Source: Pelagophyceae sp. CCMP2097
Taxonomy: Eukaryota > Sar > Pelagophyceae
Direction of reading: 5' to 3'
Length of the DNA stretch: 52,564 nt
Assembly (NCBI GenBank): GCA_026770575.1
Contig: MU657232.1
Span: 189,279-241,842 of the forward strand
Numbering within the stretch: position 1 is the first letter of the stretch; each line of letters begins with the position of its first letter. Shown here in pieces: positions 1 through 8,827 of the stretch. A program made the position numbers and the translations under genes. The notes under the pieces were generated by a model that did no database searches, had not been told where the DNA came from, and worked only from the letters and a program-made list of their open reading frames with translations.

Positions 1-328
1 TAAGATACGCGGGCTTATTGTCGCACTGGCGCGCGGCCTCGATAGCGCGCTTGCGACGGAGGTTTTTCTCCTCCATCTGTTGCCGCATGCTGCGGTCGTG
101 TTCATACTGCAACTCCTCGATGAACCAACCCTCGTAGCCGCCCCACTCCGCCGCTTGCCTGAGGTCGTCCTCGTACTCAAAGAGCACTTGCTCGCCCTCG
201 ACGTCGACGCCCCCGACGTCGACGCCGGCGCTGATCTAGGCATCGTGCGCGTCTGCGGCGGCCGCGGATTCCGCTTCCGTGATCGCAGCGTGCGCGTCAT
301 CGAGCGCGAGCAGAGTCTCGTTCTCCAT
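1..328 (-). pseudogene. Unidentified ORF running off the left edge, broken by one stop
   Basis: A minus-strand reading frame opens with ATG at 328 (residues MENETLLALDDAHAA...) and stays open to base 1, except for one TAG at 236-238 after 30 codons. Beyond the stop the same frame gives an acidic, Gln/Glu-rich sequence (FEYEDDLRQAAEWGGYEGWF, then MRQQMEEKNLRRKRAIEAAR) of a kind expected of a real helical protein. I do not recognise the family. It lies downstream of the Copia pol relic on the same strand and could belong to another element or be a decayed host gene. The stop, if not an assembly error, makes it a pseudogene. The true C-terminus is outside the window. Confidence 0.35.
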
Positions 329-775
329 GTGTCTCGCCAGACATTAAGAATGCGAAAATATTGAAAGTGAAAATATAGAAATTCATGCAAATATTGAAAG
401 TGAATATATATAAATTCGTGTTGAATGCTTGAAAGATGCAAAAAGAAATTCGAAACTGATCTGGATTTGAAAAAATCCCCACTAACTTTATTTTTTATTT
501 TTTGAATAATTGAGGCAACACAAAAATAATCATCAGCCGAATCGAACCCGAACCACGTAGATAAGGTGAGGAGAAGGAGAGTAGTTTAGTATTCTGTATT
601 CTGCTTCTTTGGAATTTCGGGATATTTGGTATATAAGTTCATGTTTCGGGTTTCGGGTTTCGGGTCGATGGGAAATCGCCCAGTCAGATGTCCTGATGGG
701 AAATCCACTGTGCTCCCCCGCAACGCAGCGAAGATATCGCAGCGAAGTTGGATGAAGAAGAGCGCCTTATGCGTC

Positions 776-1855
776 CTAGACATTGCCCGTGGCAAAGTCG
801 CCGAAGCGATGGAACGATGCGACGTCCATCTTGGTCGTGTAATCGGCGATCATGTCCGCGGATTTCTTGTGGACTATGTCAATGTCGCCGTCGTCGAGCG
901 ACTTCAGCACAAAGCCAAAGTTGAGTCGCAAATGGCGCGTGCGCGCGGTGAGGTCGCGGCGGCGAAGTTGCATAATGACCGCCTCGTTGTCCTCGAAAAT
1001 GACCGTCGGTGGAAGCGAAATACCGAGCGCAAACGAAAGGAGGCGCCGCGTGCAGAGGACGGCGCGCACGCACAGCATTAACCCATCAACCTCCGCCTCG
1101 GCGGTTGACAGCACGGTCGGAACCTGGCGCACCGACGCCGACACGAGCGCCGCGCCACAAAGCATAACCACAAAGCCTAAGCGCGACTTTCCGTTCCCTT
1201 TTGCGTCAGTCACGATTTCGTGCGCAAAGCTTGCGTCCTTGTACGCAGCGAGCTCAAGGCCGCGAGCGCCGTCGAACAAGAGGCCGCGGTCGAGCGTGCC
1301 TTTGATGTAGCGCAATCCACGCGCGAGAGCCCGATAGTGCCCCGCCGTCGGCGCAGACGGGCACGACAGTGAGGGCCTCGCCACAGTCGTGAGCACGCCG
1401 TAAATGTACTTAAGGCCCGGGCTCGTGCGCGTGAGGAAGCCGACGCCACCGAGTGCAGCTGCAAAGTCGAGTTCCACTGTCGACGCTAACATACGTGCTG
1501 CTTCGAGCGCACCGAGTGCTGTAAAGCCTTGCACGAGCGGCGTCGACGCCGGGCGAGCGTCCGCATAACAGAACTGCGCGACGAGTTTTGCAGCGTACGA
1601 TGACTGGTTCAAGTGGATGCGCCCATCGTCGAAACGTTTGTATTCAAAGCCGGCGAAGTCGAACGACTTGCCGTCGGTACGCTTCGACGGGAAGCGCGCG
1701 GCAATCCGCGCATCAAGATACTCAACGAGCTCTGGATCGCCCGTGGTCAAACCGTCGTCGACGTGAGCGACGTGCAAAGCAACGAGCGGCCCGCGACGTA
1801 AAACGAACAGCATCGAATCGATGGGCGAGCGCGAACAGCCGACTTCGTCGCACAA
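776..1855 (-). pseudogene. Copia reverse transcriptase C-terminal half plus RNase H
   Basis: This is an open frame of 359 codons. HVDDG near its start (about 1757-1768) is the RT catalytic YxDD box in its HVDD form. RNase H follows with its acidic residues visible: YKDASFA (first Asp), STAEAEVDGL (Glu) and EDNEAVI (Asp). The tail ...HKKSADMIADYTTK matches the Copia ending 'T.EQ.ADI.TK'. The stop codon at 776-778 marks the end of pol. The catalytic residues of this half look intact; the element is dead because of the upstream frame breaks. Confidence 0.85.
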
Positions 1856-1864
1856 AAAGGTGCT

Positions 1865-2398
1865 CTATAATACGCACCACAATCGCGCCGCGTCCTCGTC
1901 ACCGTACATATTTTTGACGACCAAACCGAGGTACGCGCTTGGGTCAAAAGGCATCTCGCCGTCGTGCTTATAGCGTAGATACGCGGAAAAGCCGGGCGGT
2001 AGACGCACGTAGTATCGCTTGTGCACATCGCTCTGAAGAAATACCTTTGTGACGTCGCGAGTGATTGGGCACCAGGAAAAGAACGCCGATAGCGCAAACG
2101 GCAATAACACGCCCTCGGATAGAGCGCACGGTGAGTACGCCGCCGTCTCACGCACGTGCGCTGGCGTCTCGCCGCGCAGGCTGCCGTCGTTTACCCAGCG
2201 GCATTTAAGTTTCCCGCCGCGCTTCACGTCGCACAGCATGTCCGAACGCCGCACGAGAGAGCCCTCTGGCACGTCTTCGCGGCGAACGAGCTTGATCGCT
2301 GCGCGGCCGTCGTCGAATACCGATTCGAGGTCGGGGCGCTCGGCGTCAATAGCCTGCATCCACGTGCTGAGCAAACCGTTGCGGACCACGGCGAGCAA
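1865..2398 (-). pseudogene. Copia reverse transcriptase, N-terminal half
   Basis: This minus-strand frame of 177 codons begins with WMQAIDAE...SVFDD, the usual start of the Copia RT_RVT_2 domain. It continues through LKCRWVNDGS, ETPAHVRETAAYSP, ITRDVTKVFLQSDV and YYVRLPPGF (the Copia 'DVKNAFL...VYMEQPPGF' region) and ends near NMYGDEDAARLW. The frame shifts by one near 1860 before the catalytic HVDD box. The residues align in order with the RVT_2 family, so this is a frameshifted copy and not a chance ORF. Confidence 0.8.
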
Positions 2399-2399
2399 A

Positions 2400-3678
2400 T
2401 TTGCAGGCCCTTTTCCGACGTGGCCTCAGCTACGGGAATTGGCGGCGCGTCGTAAAGCGACGCGACGAGCATGCTGGCATCGTCCGTCGGGTCAAATCGT
2501 CCAGTCGCATCTGTCATGTATTCGCCGACGACGGCACCGACCGTGCATGCCAACGCAAAACAGCCAAGAAAAGGCATGAGCCGCGTCGGTGCGATCTCTT
2601 GAAAGACACCCGCAAAGACCGAAGGCGCCGTGAGAGCCCCGACCCACGCACGCGCCGAAGATAAAGTGCCTGGATCGAATCGGCGCGTCGGTTGCCTCGA
2701 GCGCCCGATCGGCACCGGCTCCGCGACAGTCACCGCGGTGGGCTCTTGGGCAGATTCCGACTCCAGCGGCAACGATAGCGCCGTCGGCGTCGACGGATTC
2801 GACATTTCCGAAGGCAACGTCTCGTCGAAGTCCAGCTCGCCGTGCTGCGGCGTGCTCCCCCGCTTTGAAGCGAAGATTCCGTCCTCACTAGAAACGAAGA
2901 AAGAGGCAGGCGGGTCGTCCTGCACCGCCGCGATCAAGAGCGTCGCAGCATCGAAAGTGCAGAGCGGAGGCGCGACGACCTTGAAAGACCTGGAGCGCCG
3001 GACGTGACGGCCAACGAGCACGCGAATCGCGCCGACGCCGCAGTCGTGCGAGGGCGATAGGTACCTTCCGGCGATGCCGCGTGGGACCATGCGGCCGCTC
3101 TCGCGGTACGAGTTGAACACGACTACAATTGAATTAAACGGAAGCCACCCCGAGACGTCGGGAAGGTACCCAAGCGCCTGGCGTTGAGCCGAGGGCTTAT
3201 CGGTGGCGCGAAGGTTGAGCGCAGCGCAGCACGTAACTGCGATGTCTTCACACCGGTGCGGCGGCGCCGACGGTGCTGCGAGCTGCGACGCGCGCATTGC
3301 CTCCTGAAGCCAGCGGTGCGCGTTCTCACTTTCGTCGACGTGTGCCTCTGTCGAGCGGCACTCGTGCGCGAGCCCGAGCTGGAGCACCATGGCATCAAAT
3401 TTAGAATCGGCGGCTAAAGAAAACTCGCCCGTCGGCGCGTCCATGACAATCATAAGCGGCGGAGCACCGTGCGCATCAAACGTCGCCTTCCAGTGCGCAA
3501 ACGCATCAGCAGTGTCGCCCTTCGTAGCGACACCGTGAACGTAGTGCATGCCGCCGCTCTCGCCTTGCGCCACGCCATGGAGCAGAAACTTTGATCCGTA
3601 CACCGACCGAACGGTAAAGGGGCCTATGAGATCAAACTGCCAGCGCCGCTGCGAAGCGACGGCGACGAGCGTGCGGCT
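2400..3678 (-). pseudogene. Copia integrase core and C-terminal region
   Basis: After the upstream stop the frame reads RRWQFDLIGPF, the canonical start of the Copia integrase core with its first catalytic Asp. About 60 residues later comes VMDAPTGEF, in the position of the second Asp motif. ESENAHRWLQEAMRAS supplies the glutamate helix, so a D,D-35-E arrangement is visible. Downstream, GYLPDVSGWLPF and the basic/hydrophobic stretch match the integrase-to-RT linker. The frame goes out of register near 2400, where the reverse transcriptase begins in another frame. It is recognised as a retroelement rve-family core and is not functional as it stands. Confidence 0.75.
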
Positions 3679-4143
3679 TTATGTGTGCGTCGGCGCGCGC
3701 GTCGCGTTTGCACAGCGAGAGACGATGGACTGCGTGGCCTCGGGCGGTGGCTGGACAATGCCGTACTCAAGGCACGTCGCGTCGACGATCTTGTCGCTCG
3801 CGTGGCCAACGAGCACACGGGCGTTGTCGCGCGTCGGCGCAAATCCGGCCGCGAACCGCGGAGCCGGGCGGTCGGAAGCAGAGCGCGACGCGGGAGCGGG
3901 CGGCGCCGGGTTACCCGGGTACGACCGCAGAGCCGAGACGACGGCGACTGCAATGCTTTCGACGCGAGCGACGTCGGCCGCGCGCTGCAGCGTGCCCGAC
4001 GCATGCGAAGACGGTGCAAGCTCGGGTGCATCCTTGATGTAAATCCAGAAGAGTCTGCCACATGGGACGACGGGAACGCAAACGCCGCTGGGCAGACAAA
4101 TGCAAGGCGAGTCGTCGAGCATCATGCGGCATCCCTTCTCCAA
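3679..4143 (-). pseudogene. Copia pol N-terminal piece (protease / gag-pre-integrase region)
   Basis: This 154-codon open frame ends at a TAA at 3679-3681. It contains GHASDKIVDATCLEYGIV, which fits the gag-pre-integrase (zinc-binding, His-rich) segment that precedes integrase in Copia elements. Upstream of that is a run (RMMLDDSPCICLPSG...) that may be the end of the protease region. The same frame continues past the TAA directly into the integrase, so a single nonsense change separates the two. Recognition rests mainly on position and on the integrase that follows. Confidence 0.5.
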
Positions 4144-4240
4144 AAGAAGACCGAAAGATAAGACGCCGATGCCGAACGACGGCAGGATGTTGACGTCGCT
4201 GATACAAATCGCCTCGCCGCCGAGAAATCGGCCGTAGTAT

Positions 4241-4369
4241 AGATAATACGTAGCAACACATGCGATCGCAAAAAGGAGATTGCCGGTCTCCTATGGCCGA
4301 TCGCGTGTGTCGCTTCATATATAAACAGTGTCCGGGTTCGGCGACAGTCGGATCGCCGATCTCCGCTGT
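4241..4369. repeat. Direct repeat A, copy 1 (about 128 bp)
   Basis: The sequence from AGATAATACGTAGCAACACA to ...CGCCGAT recurs almost unchanged at 4964-5091 in the same orientation, 723 bp downstream. Both copies contain the motif GGAGATTGCCGGTCTCC, itself a short inverted repeat, and TATATAAA. The pair lies just 5' of the Copia pol relic, so they could be LTR remnants or a small non-autonomous element. Confidence 0.8.
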
Positions 4370-4963
4370 GCTCCCCCGCACGCCGCCGGAGGGACTTGCT
4401 CGTGAGGCGGAGTGGACTGGACACCAAAGTCTCTGCGCAGTACGTGAGTTGTGCCTCGCACGTGGCTCCCCGTACTCGCATCCCTCCCCTTGAACATATG
4501 CACTCCCCGGACCGTCCTTGTTCTGCTTCTTTTTCTCCGTCGGCCCATTGCTGCCACTCCGCGTCGCATCGGGTCCCCGCCGATGCTCCGCTCTGGGCGT
4601 CGCTGGTGGTCGGCGGGGTTGGGGGATTTGTTTATCCCCCATGATTCTTTGAATTCATTTTCGGTGTTCTTCGAGAGTCTGGGCCGGCGCGCAGTGACAA
4701 GGAGCCTCGAGAGTGGCGTAGAGTCCTTTGTGTCGTAGGACCGCGACCTTGTCCGACTTCCTCCTTCCCGCCAGGTATGCTCGGCGTCCCCTTTTCCGAT
4801 GGAAACTTACTTCAACTCCGGTGAACTCTTTGTCGCTGCTCGTCCACGCCCTGCTCTTCCACGACACGCGTCGCGTGAGCCTTCCCCCGGCTAGTGCCGT
4901 CTCCGGGATTCGAACCCGCGACTCAGCTCCCACGCAAGCGTGATACTGATTGCCCATAACCAT

Positions 4964-5091
4964 AGATAATACGTAGCAACACATACGATCGCCAAAAGGA
5001 GATTGCCGGTCTCCTATGGCCGATCGCGTGTGTCGCTTCATATATAAACTGTGTCCGGGTTCGGCGACAGTCGGATCGCCGATTTTCCACT
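4964..5091. repeat. Direct repeat A, copy 2 (about 128 bp)
   Basis: Second copy of the repeat at 4241-4369, differing by a handful of substitutions. The 595 bp between the copies contains no recognisable gene. It does hold a GGGATTCGAACCC string at about 4904-4916 that resembles a tRNA B box on the minus strand. Confidence 0.8.
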
Positions 5092-6518
5092 GTTGGAAAC
5101 GCAGCAGGCCCCGGACTCTCGCGGGTGCCGGGGGGGGACCTCCCGGACCCCCCTTAAACAAACGCAATAGGCTATCCCTTATACTAACGCGATAGGTTAT
5201 CACGGAAATTGTTAGAGTCCCACACGGAAATTGTTTTCGCGGCGCGCGGCGCGGACGGCGGCGCGGTTGGGCGTCGCGGGGGTCGCGCCGAGCGCGCGGC
5301 GGCGGCGCGCGTCGATAGCGCCCGGGCGCGTCGAAATCGGTGCGCTACGGAGCGAGGAAGGCCGCCGGGACGGGAAAGCGCAATCCTCGAAGTTGGCGGC
5401 GCGCGGTCCACGAGGCTTGGGCGGCGCTGTCGGTTTCACAAAAAGGTGTTTTGTACCCACGCGACGAACACTTTCCAATGGCCGAGTGTGTTGGAGTCCG
5501 ACGGCGCGCGCAATGTGGAGTTCCCGCTCAGAAACCATGGTTTGGAAAACCAATTATAGATGGGGGGGGGCTAGTGTTACATTTGCATTATCCACCAGAA
5601 TTGTTTGTTCTGTTGCTGAAGGGTAGCGCGTTGGAACCGCGCCGACGCGGCGAGTCCGATTTCATCATTCTCGGAGCAGAACACGAATGTTGCGTTTTCG
5701 GCGATTACGGTTACATTGAAGAGGTTTTGGATTATTCGCAAAGTTTGCTAATGAGTTCTCGTTTCGGAAGCGCGCCAGCGCGGCGAGTCCGAATCACTTA
5801 TTCTGATTGCGATTTACGTATTTTACCTATTAAAGCGATTACTGCCATCATACTTCGCCCGAGGGGGATTTAAATTGATTCTTAATGTATTCTTGGTCTA
5901 TTCTAAATTGACCCTGGTATCAAATGTCAGACGATATGGAACTGACCCGGAATCAATTCAGAATCGATTCAAATGACGACCATAACCCATAAAAAGAAAA
6001 AGAATTGCAATTCAGGCAGAAAGGTAAACTCGAACCCGGACTCACACTGGAAAACATAATTGAGTCGCGTCCAACCCACCAATGTTTTTCGCGTCACTAG
6101 TGTGTGTCTTTCATCCAGATTCGAACCCGCTTCTCAGCGGGCGAGTCTCGATCAGTTACTAAACTACTTCTATGATCAACCTATGATAACTTTGGTGCAC
6201 TGTGAGATGTTGCAGCTTTTGCAGATTTAGTTTTCCTTGGGTATATAAAGTGTGAATAAAGAGGACCACAACCCACCTCCCTCTCCGAGCGCGCTGCGCG
6301 CGCGCAGCGCACCACGCGCGAGGCCTCAGCGGCCGTCGCGGTGGCCGTTTCGAGTCGGAGTCCACTGGCAATCGCCGAAACGCGCGAAGGCATTCGCGTC
6401 ACGGCCGAATCCGATTCGCAATTCGGACAAGGTGGATTCGAATCGATGCTGAACCGATTCTAAATCGATTCTCGATCAAATCCAGCTGGAATCTATTATT
6501 TTCCCTCATAGACGTACA

Positions 6519-7160
6519 AGTGCGGCCAGTTTTCGAGGGGTGAAGGGCTTTTAAAGAAACGCTGGCGACGTCGCGGCGCATGACCGATTCAGCGATTGGC
6601 AGTTGATACGATCGCTATTGGGAATAGATCGAGCAGGAGCCTCATTGGAATCATCATAGAAGAAGAAGGTGGTCGCGGGTTCGAATCTGGTCGGCCGCAA
6701 ATTAAGCGATTAGTATAAATGATTTTGATTATTTACGTGGGCATAGCAATGGGATTTGTCTGTATCCTTCGCTCAGAGTCGGGTCCTCTGCGCCGCGGCT
6801 ACGCCGCCTGAGGCGGCTGCGCCGCCTGCGGTGGTTAAGCAGCCTGCGCGGCTACGCCGCCTGCGACGGCTACGCCGCATGAGGCGGCTGCGCCGTGTGC
6901 GGCGGCTACGCCGCCTAAGGCGGCTACTCCGCCTTAGGCGGAAGCTCCGACGCTGCGCAGCCTACTGCGGCGGCTACGCCGCTTGAGGCGGTTCAGACCC
7001 TATTCTCCTCCGGGCGCCGGGGGAGAACCCCCCGTACCCCCCGTCGCTTCGATCCCGAGGAGGGCGGTACAGACCCTAATCACGCACGGGCGCAGTGCGG
7101 CCAGTTTTTCGAGGGGTGAAGGGCTTTTTAAGAAACGCTGGCGACGTCGCGGCGCATGAC
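6519..7160. repeat. 65-bp direct repeats flanking a 509-bp interval
   Basis: The sequence AGTGCGGCCAGTTTTCGAGG...GGCGCATGAC occurs at 6519-6584 and again, with one or two indels, at 7094-7160. Between them lie the GC-rich hairpin array (6786-6993) and one foldback repeat (7003-7079). The arrangement resembles a small element with direct terminal repeats, but no target-site duplication was identified. Confidence 0.7.
6786..6993. repeat. Array of GC-rich mini-palindromes (hairpin array)
   Basis: The sequence is built of alternating perfect mini-hairpins such as GCCGCC-TGA-GGCGGC and GGCGGC-TAC-GCCGCC, with 6-bp stems and 3-nt loops, repeated head to tail with minor drift. In any frame it translates to Arg/Leu or Ala/Ala repeats, so I do not read it as coding. 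The same unit type forms the long arrays at 37064-37600 and 48520-49200. Confidence 0.8.
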
Positions 7161-8022
7161 GATGTGGCGCGGCCAGTGAAGTGAGCGTTGCGGTATATAT
7201 ACCGGGCCCCACAATCACCTCCAAGGATAATGATCCGGTTAATCCCCTTTTGCCCCCCGCGGGTCATTGCGGGTCATGGGCCCACCGGAGCCGGACCAAG
7301 GCCCGATGCATTCTCGTATTTTGTCTTTCTCCACGCTAAACCTCCCGTTCCTACGGTGTGCGTGTGGGGGAGCGTTGCGGTATATATACCGGGCCCCGCA
7401 ATCACCTCCAAGGATAATGATCCGGCGAATCCCCTTTTGCCCCCAGCGGGTCATTGCGGTGAGGGACGAAGGGCGTTCACGACTTTGCATGTAGCTTGGC
7501 GACGTAGTCGGCGGCGCATGACGCACGGTCGCGGCCATGAATGTCGCTGAGCACTTTTTTCTTAAATATCGTAAGTCAGGACAAAAAAAACATTTCCTCG
7601 GCTCGAACCCGAGTCTCGCCACTGCATCGGCTTGAATCTCGAATTTATTTGAATTTAATTGATATTTCGTTTGTGCTGCCTCCGGGGCTCGAGCCTGTCT
7701 GCCTTCAATCCGTAACGACCGATTACATTGACCGACGACATCCTGGACGTGCGGTTGACTCGGGTAGATGCTGATTACCACACATTAGGCCAACGCCTTC
7801 TGAGCGGTGCGGATGTTCGGTATCGGAGCTACAAGATTTTAGAGATGGTTTGAGTTGGTGGTTGATGAGAGTCTTTGAAATATTTGGTATATAAACACAT
7901 ATGAAGACCAGCGTTTGACCCTCACAGGCGGGTCGGTATAGACCCCAATCTCCTCCGGGCGCCGGGGGGAGACCCCCCGGACCCCCCGTCGCTTCGCTCC
8001 CGAGGAGGGCGGTACAATTCCT
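7003..8022. repeat. Two copies of a 75-bp foldback repeat
   Basis: Copies lie at about 7003-7079 and 7947-8022. Each contains CTCCTCCGGGCGCCGG, a GGGGGGAGACCCCCC-type hairpin and CCCGAGGAGGGCGGTAC, so the unit can fold with its ends paired. Both are bordered by a CAGACCCTA- or TAGACCCCA-like word. A more decayed relative is at about 5107-5153. Confidence 0.7.
7183..7460. repeat. 90-bp direct repeats with a TATATATA palindrome
   Basis: The unit beginning GAGCGTTGCGGTATATATAC and ending GGGTCATTGCGG occurs at 7183-7272 and 7370-7460. Each contains GGTATATATACC, a perfect 12-bp palindrome, and the words CACCTCCAAGGATAATGATC. The two copies differ at a few positions only, suggesting a fairly recent duplication. 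Confidence 0.8.
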
Positions 8023-8827
8023 AATCGCTAAAAAATGGAGCCCATAGGCGGCCTCATTCATTAGCCGAATATATAGTAAGACAATGTCGTGGACTTGGAA
8101 CTTCTGTGTTTCTTGATAAAAGTGGGTGTTTTGGAACCGCGCCGGCGTGGCGAGTCCGAATCACTTCATCACGTTGCGTATCGCGCATTTTACATTTTAC
8201 AGCGATTATGGTCATCATACATGGATTTGGATCGTTTGTGTTTCTTGATATAAAAAAAAAGCGTTTCGGAAGCGCGCCGGCACGGCGAGTCCATTTGTGC
8301 TTTTCCCGACTCGTTTAGACATCGTTTGAAAAAACGTTGAAATTTTTCAAAAATTCAAAAATTGACCGTTTTAGATTTTAAACCGCCACCTCGCGTATTC
8401 GACGCGCGCTGAACTTCAGCGGCGAGTCCGAAAACGCGACTCTGAGCGTGGTTCGCGACAGTTGCCTTTTTCAGCGATATGCGCCGTTTTGAACATTTGG
8501 AAGGGGGTCAAACTGACATATTTATCTCAGCTTAGAAGGCCCCTATCGAGCAGCAGACCACGGAGGGTCAGGGTACGTGAGGGAGTTCCGGAATTCGGAC
8601 CGTGCCGGAATTCGATTTAAACGACATTTTTTTAGGCGATTCTTTTCAGCGACAAGACAAAACCCAAGGGAGTCACACGGTGCTTCGATAGTGGTGGGCT
8701 CTCGCCCTAAACATCGCCCTATACGTCCCCGGCGCGCAGCCCCACCCGCCGGCGCGGAATCTGCACGAAATGGGGCCGAATTCACAGAGTCGGATTCTCG
8801 CGACTGCTTCTTGTATGACGTTGGGCC

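Larger units (their letters stand above)
776..4143 (-). mobile_element. Degenerate Ty1/Copia LTR-retrotransposon pol region
   Basis: Read on the minus strand from 4143 to 776, the order is gag-pre-integrase, integrase, reverse transcriptase, RNase H, which is the Copia order (Gypsy elements place integrase last). The frame is broken by a TAA near 3679, a frame change near 2400 and another near 1860, so it cannot make one polyprotein. The pieces are listed separately below. No clear LTR pair was identified. A 15-base string (CTGTGCTCCCCCGCA) is shared by 709-723 and the repeat edge near 4365, which hints at decayed ends but proves nothing. GC content and codon use resemble the surroundings, so this looks like an old resident copy. 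Confidence 0.85.
5631..8430. repeat. Five dispersed copies of a GCGCCGNCGCGGCGAGTCC motif
   Basis: Related copies sit at about 5631-5660, 5761-5790, 8131-8160, 8263-8291 and 8400-8430. The first four read GGAA(C/G)CGCGCC followed by a GC pair and GGCGAGTCC; the fifth keeps GGCGAGTCCGA. Those at 5761 and 8131 also share about 60 bp downstream, including TTTTAC and CATCATAC. This looks like fragments of one degraded repeat family. Confidence 0.65.
5092..8827. other. Gene-free repeat-rich stretch
   Basis: No credible coding frame was found here; the ORFs present are short and lack family features. The stretch alternates GC-rich blocks with AT-rich spacers. It holds several repeat families annotated separately: 65-bp direct repeats, 90-bp direct repeats with a TATATATA core, foldback repeats, a GC hairpin array and five copies of a GGCGAGTCC motif. 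It separates the Copia relic from the 3' end of the dynein gene. Confidence 0.7.

Noticed and set aside
4890..4980. Possible tRNA gene on the minus strand (GGGTTCGAATCCC loop)
   Set aside because: A T-arm/B-box-like string is present, but no matching acceptor stem, D-arm or anticodon arm could be placed. Similar strings near 6120, 6675 and 7597 also fail; at most they are tRNA-derived repeat fragments.
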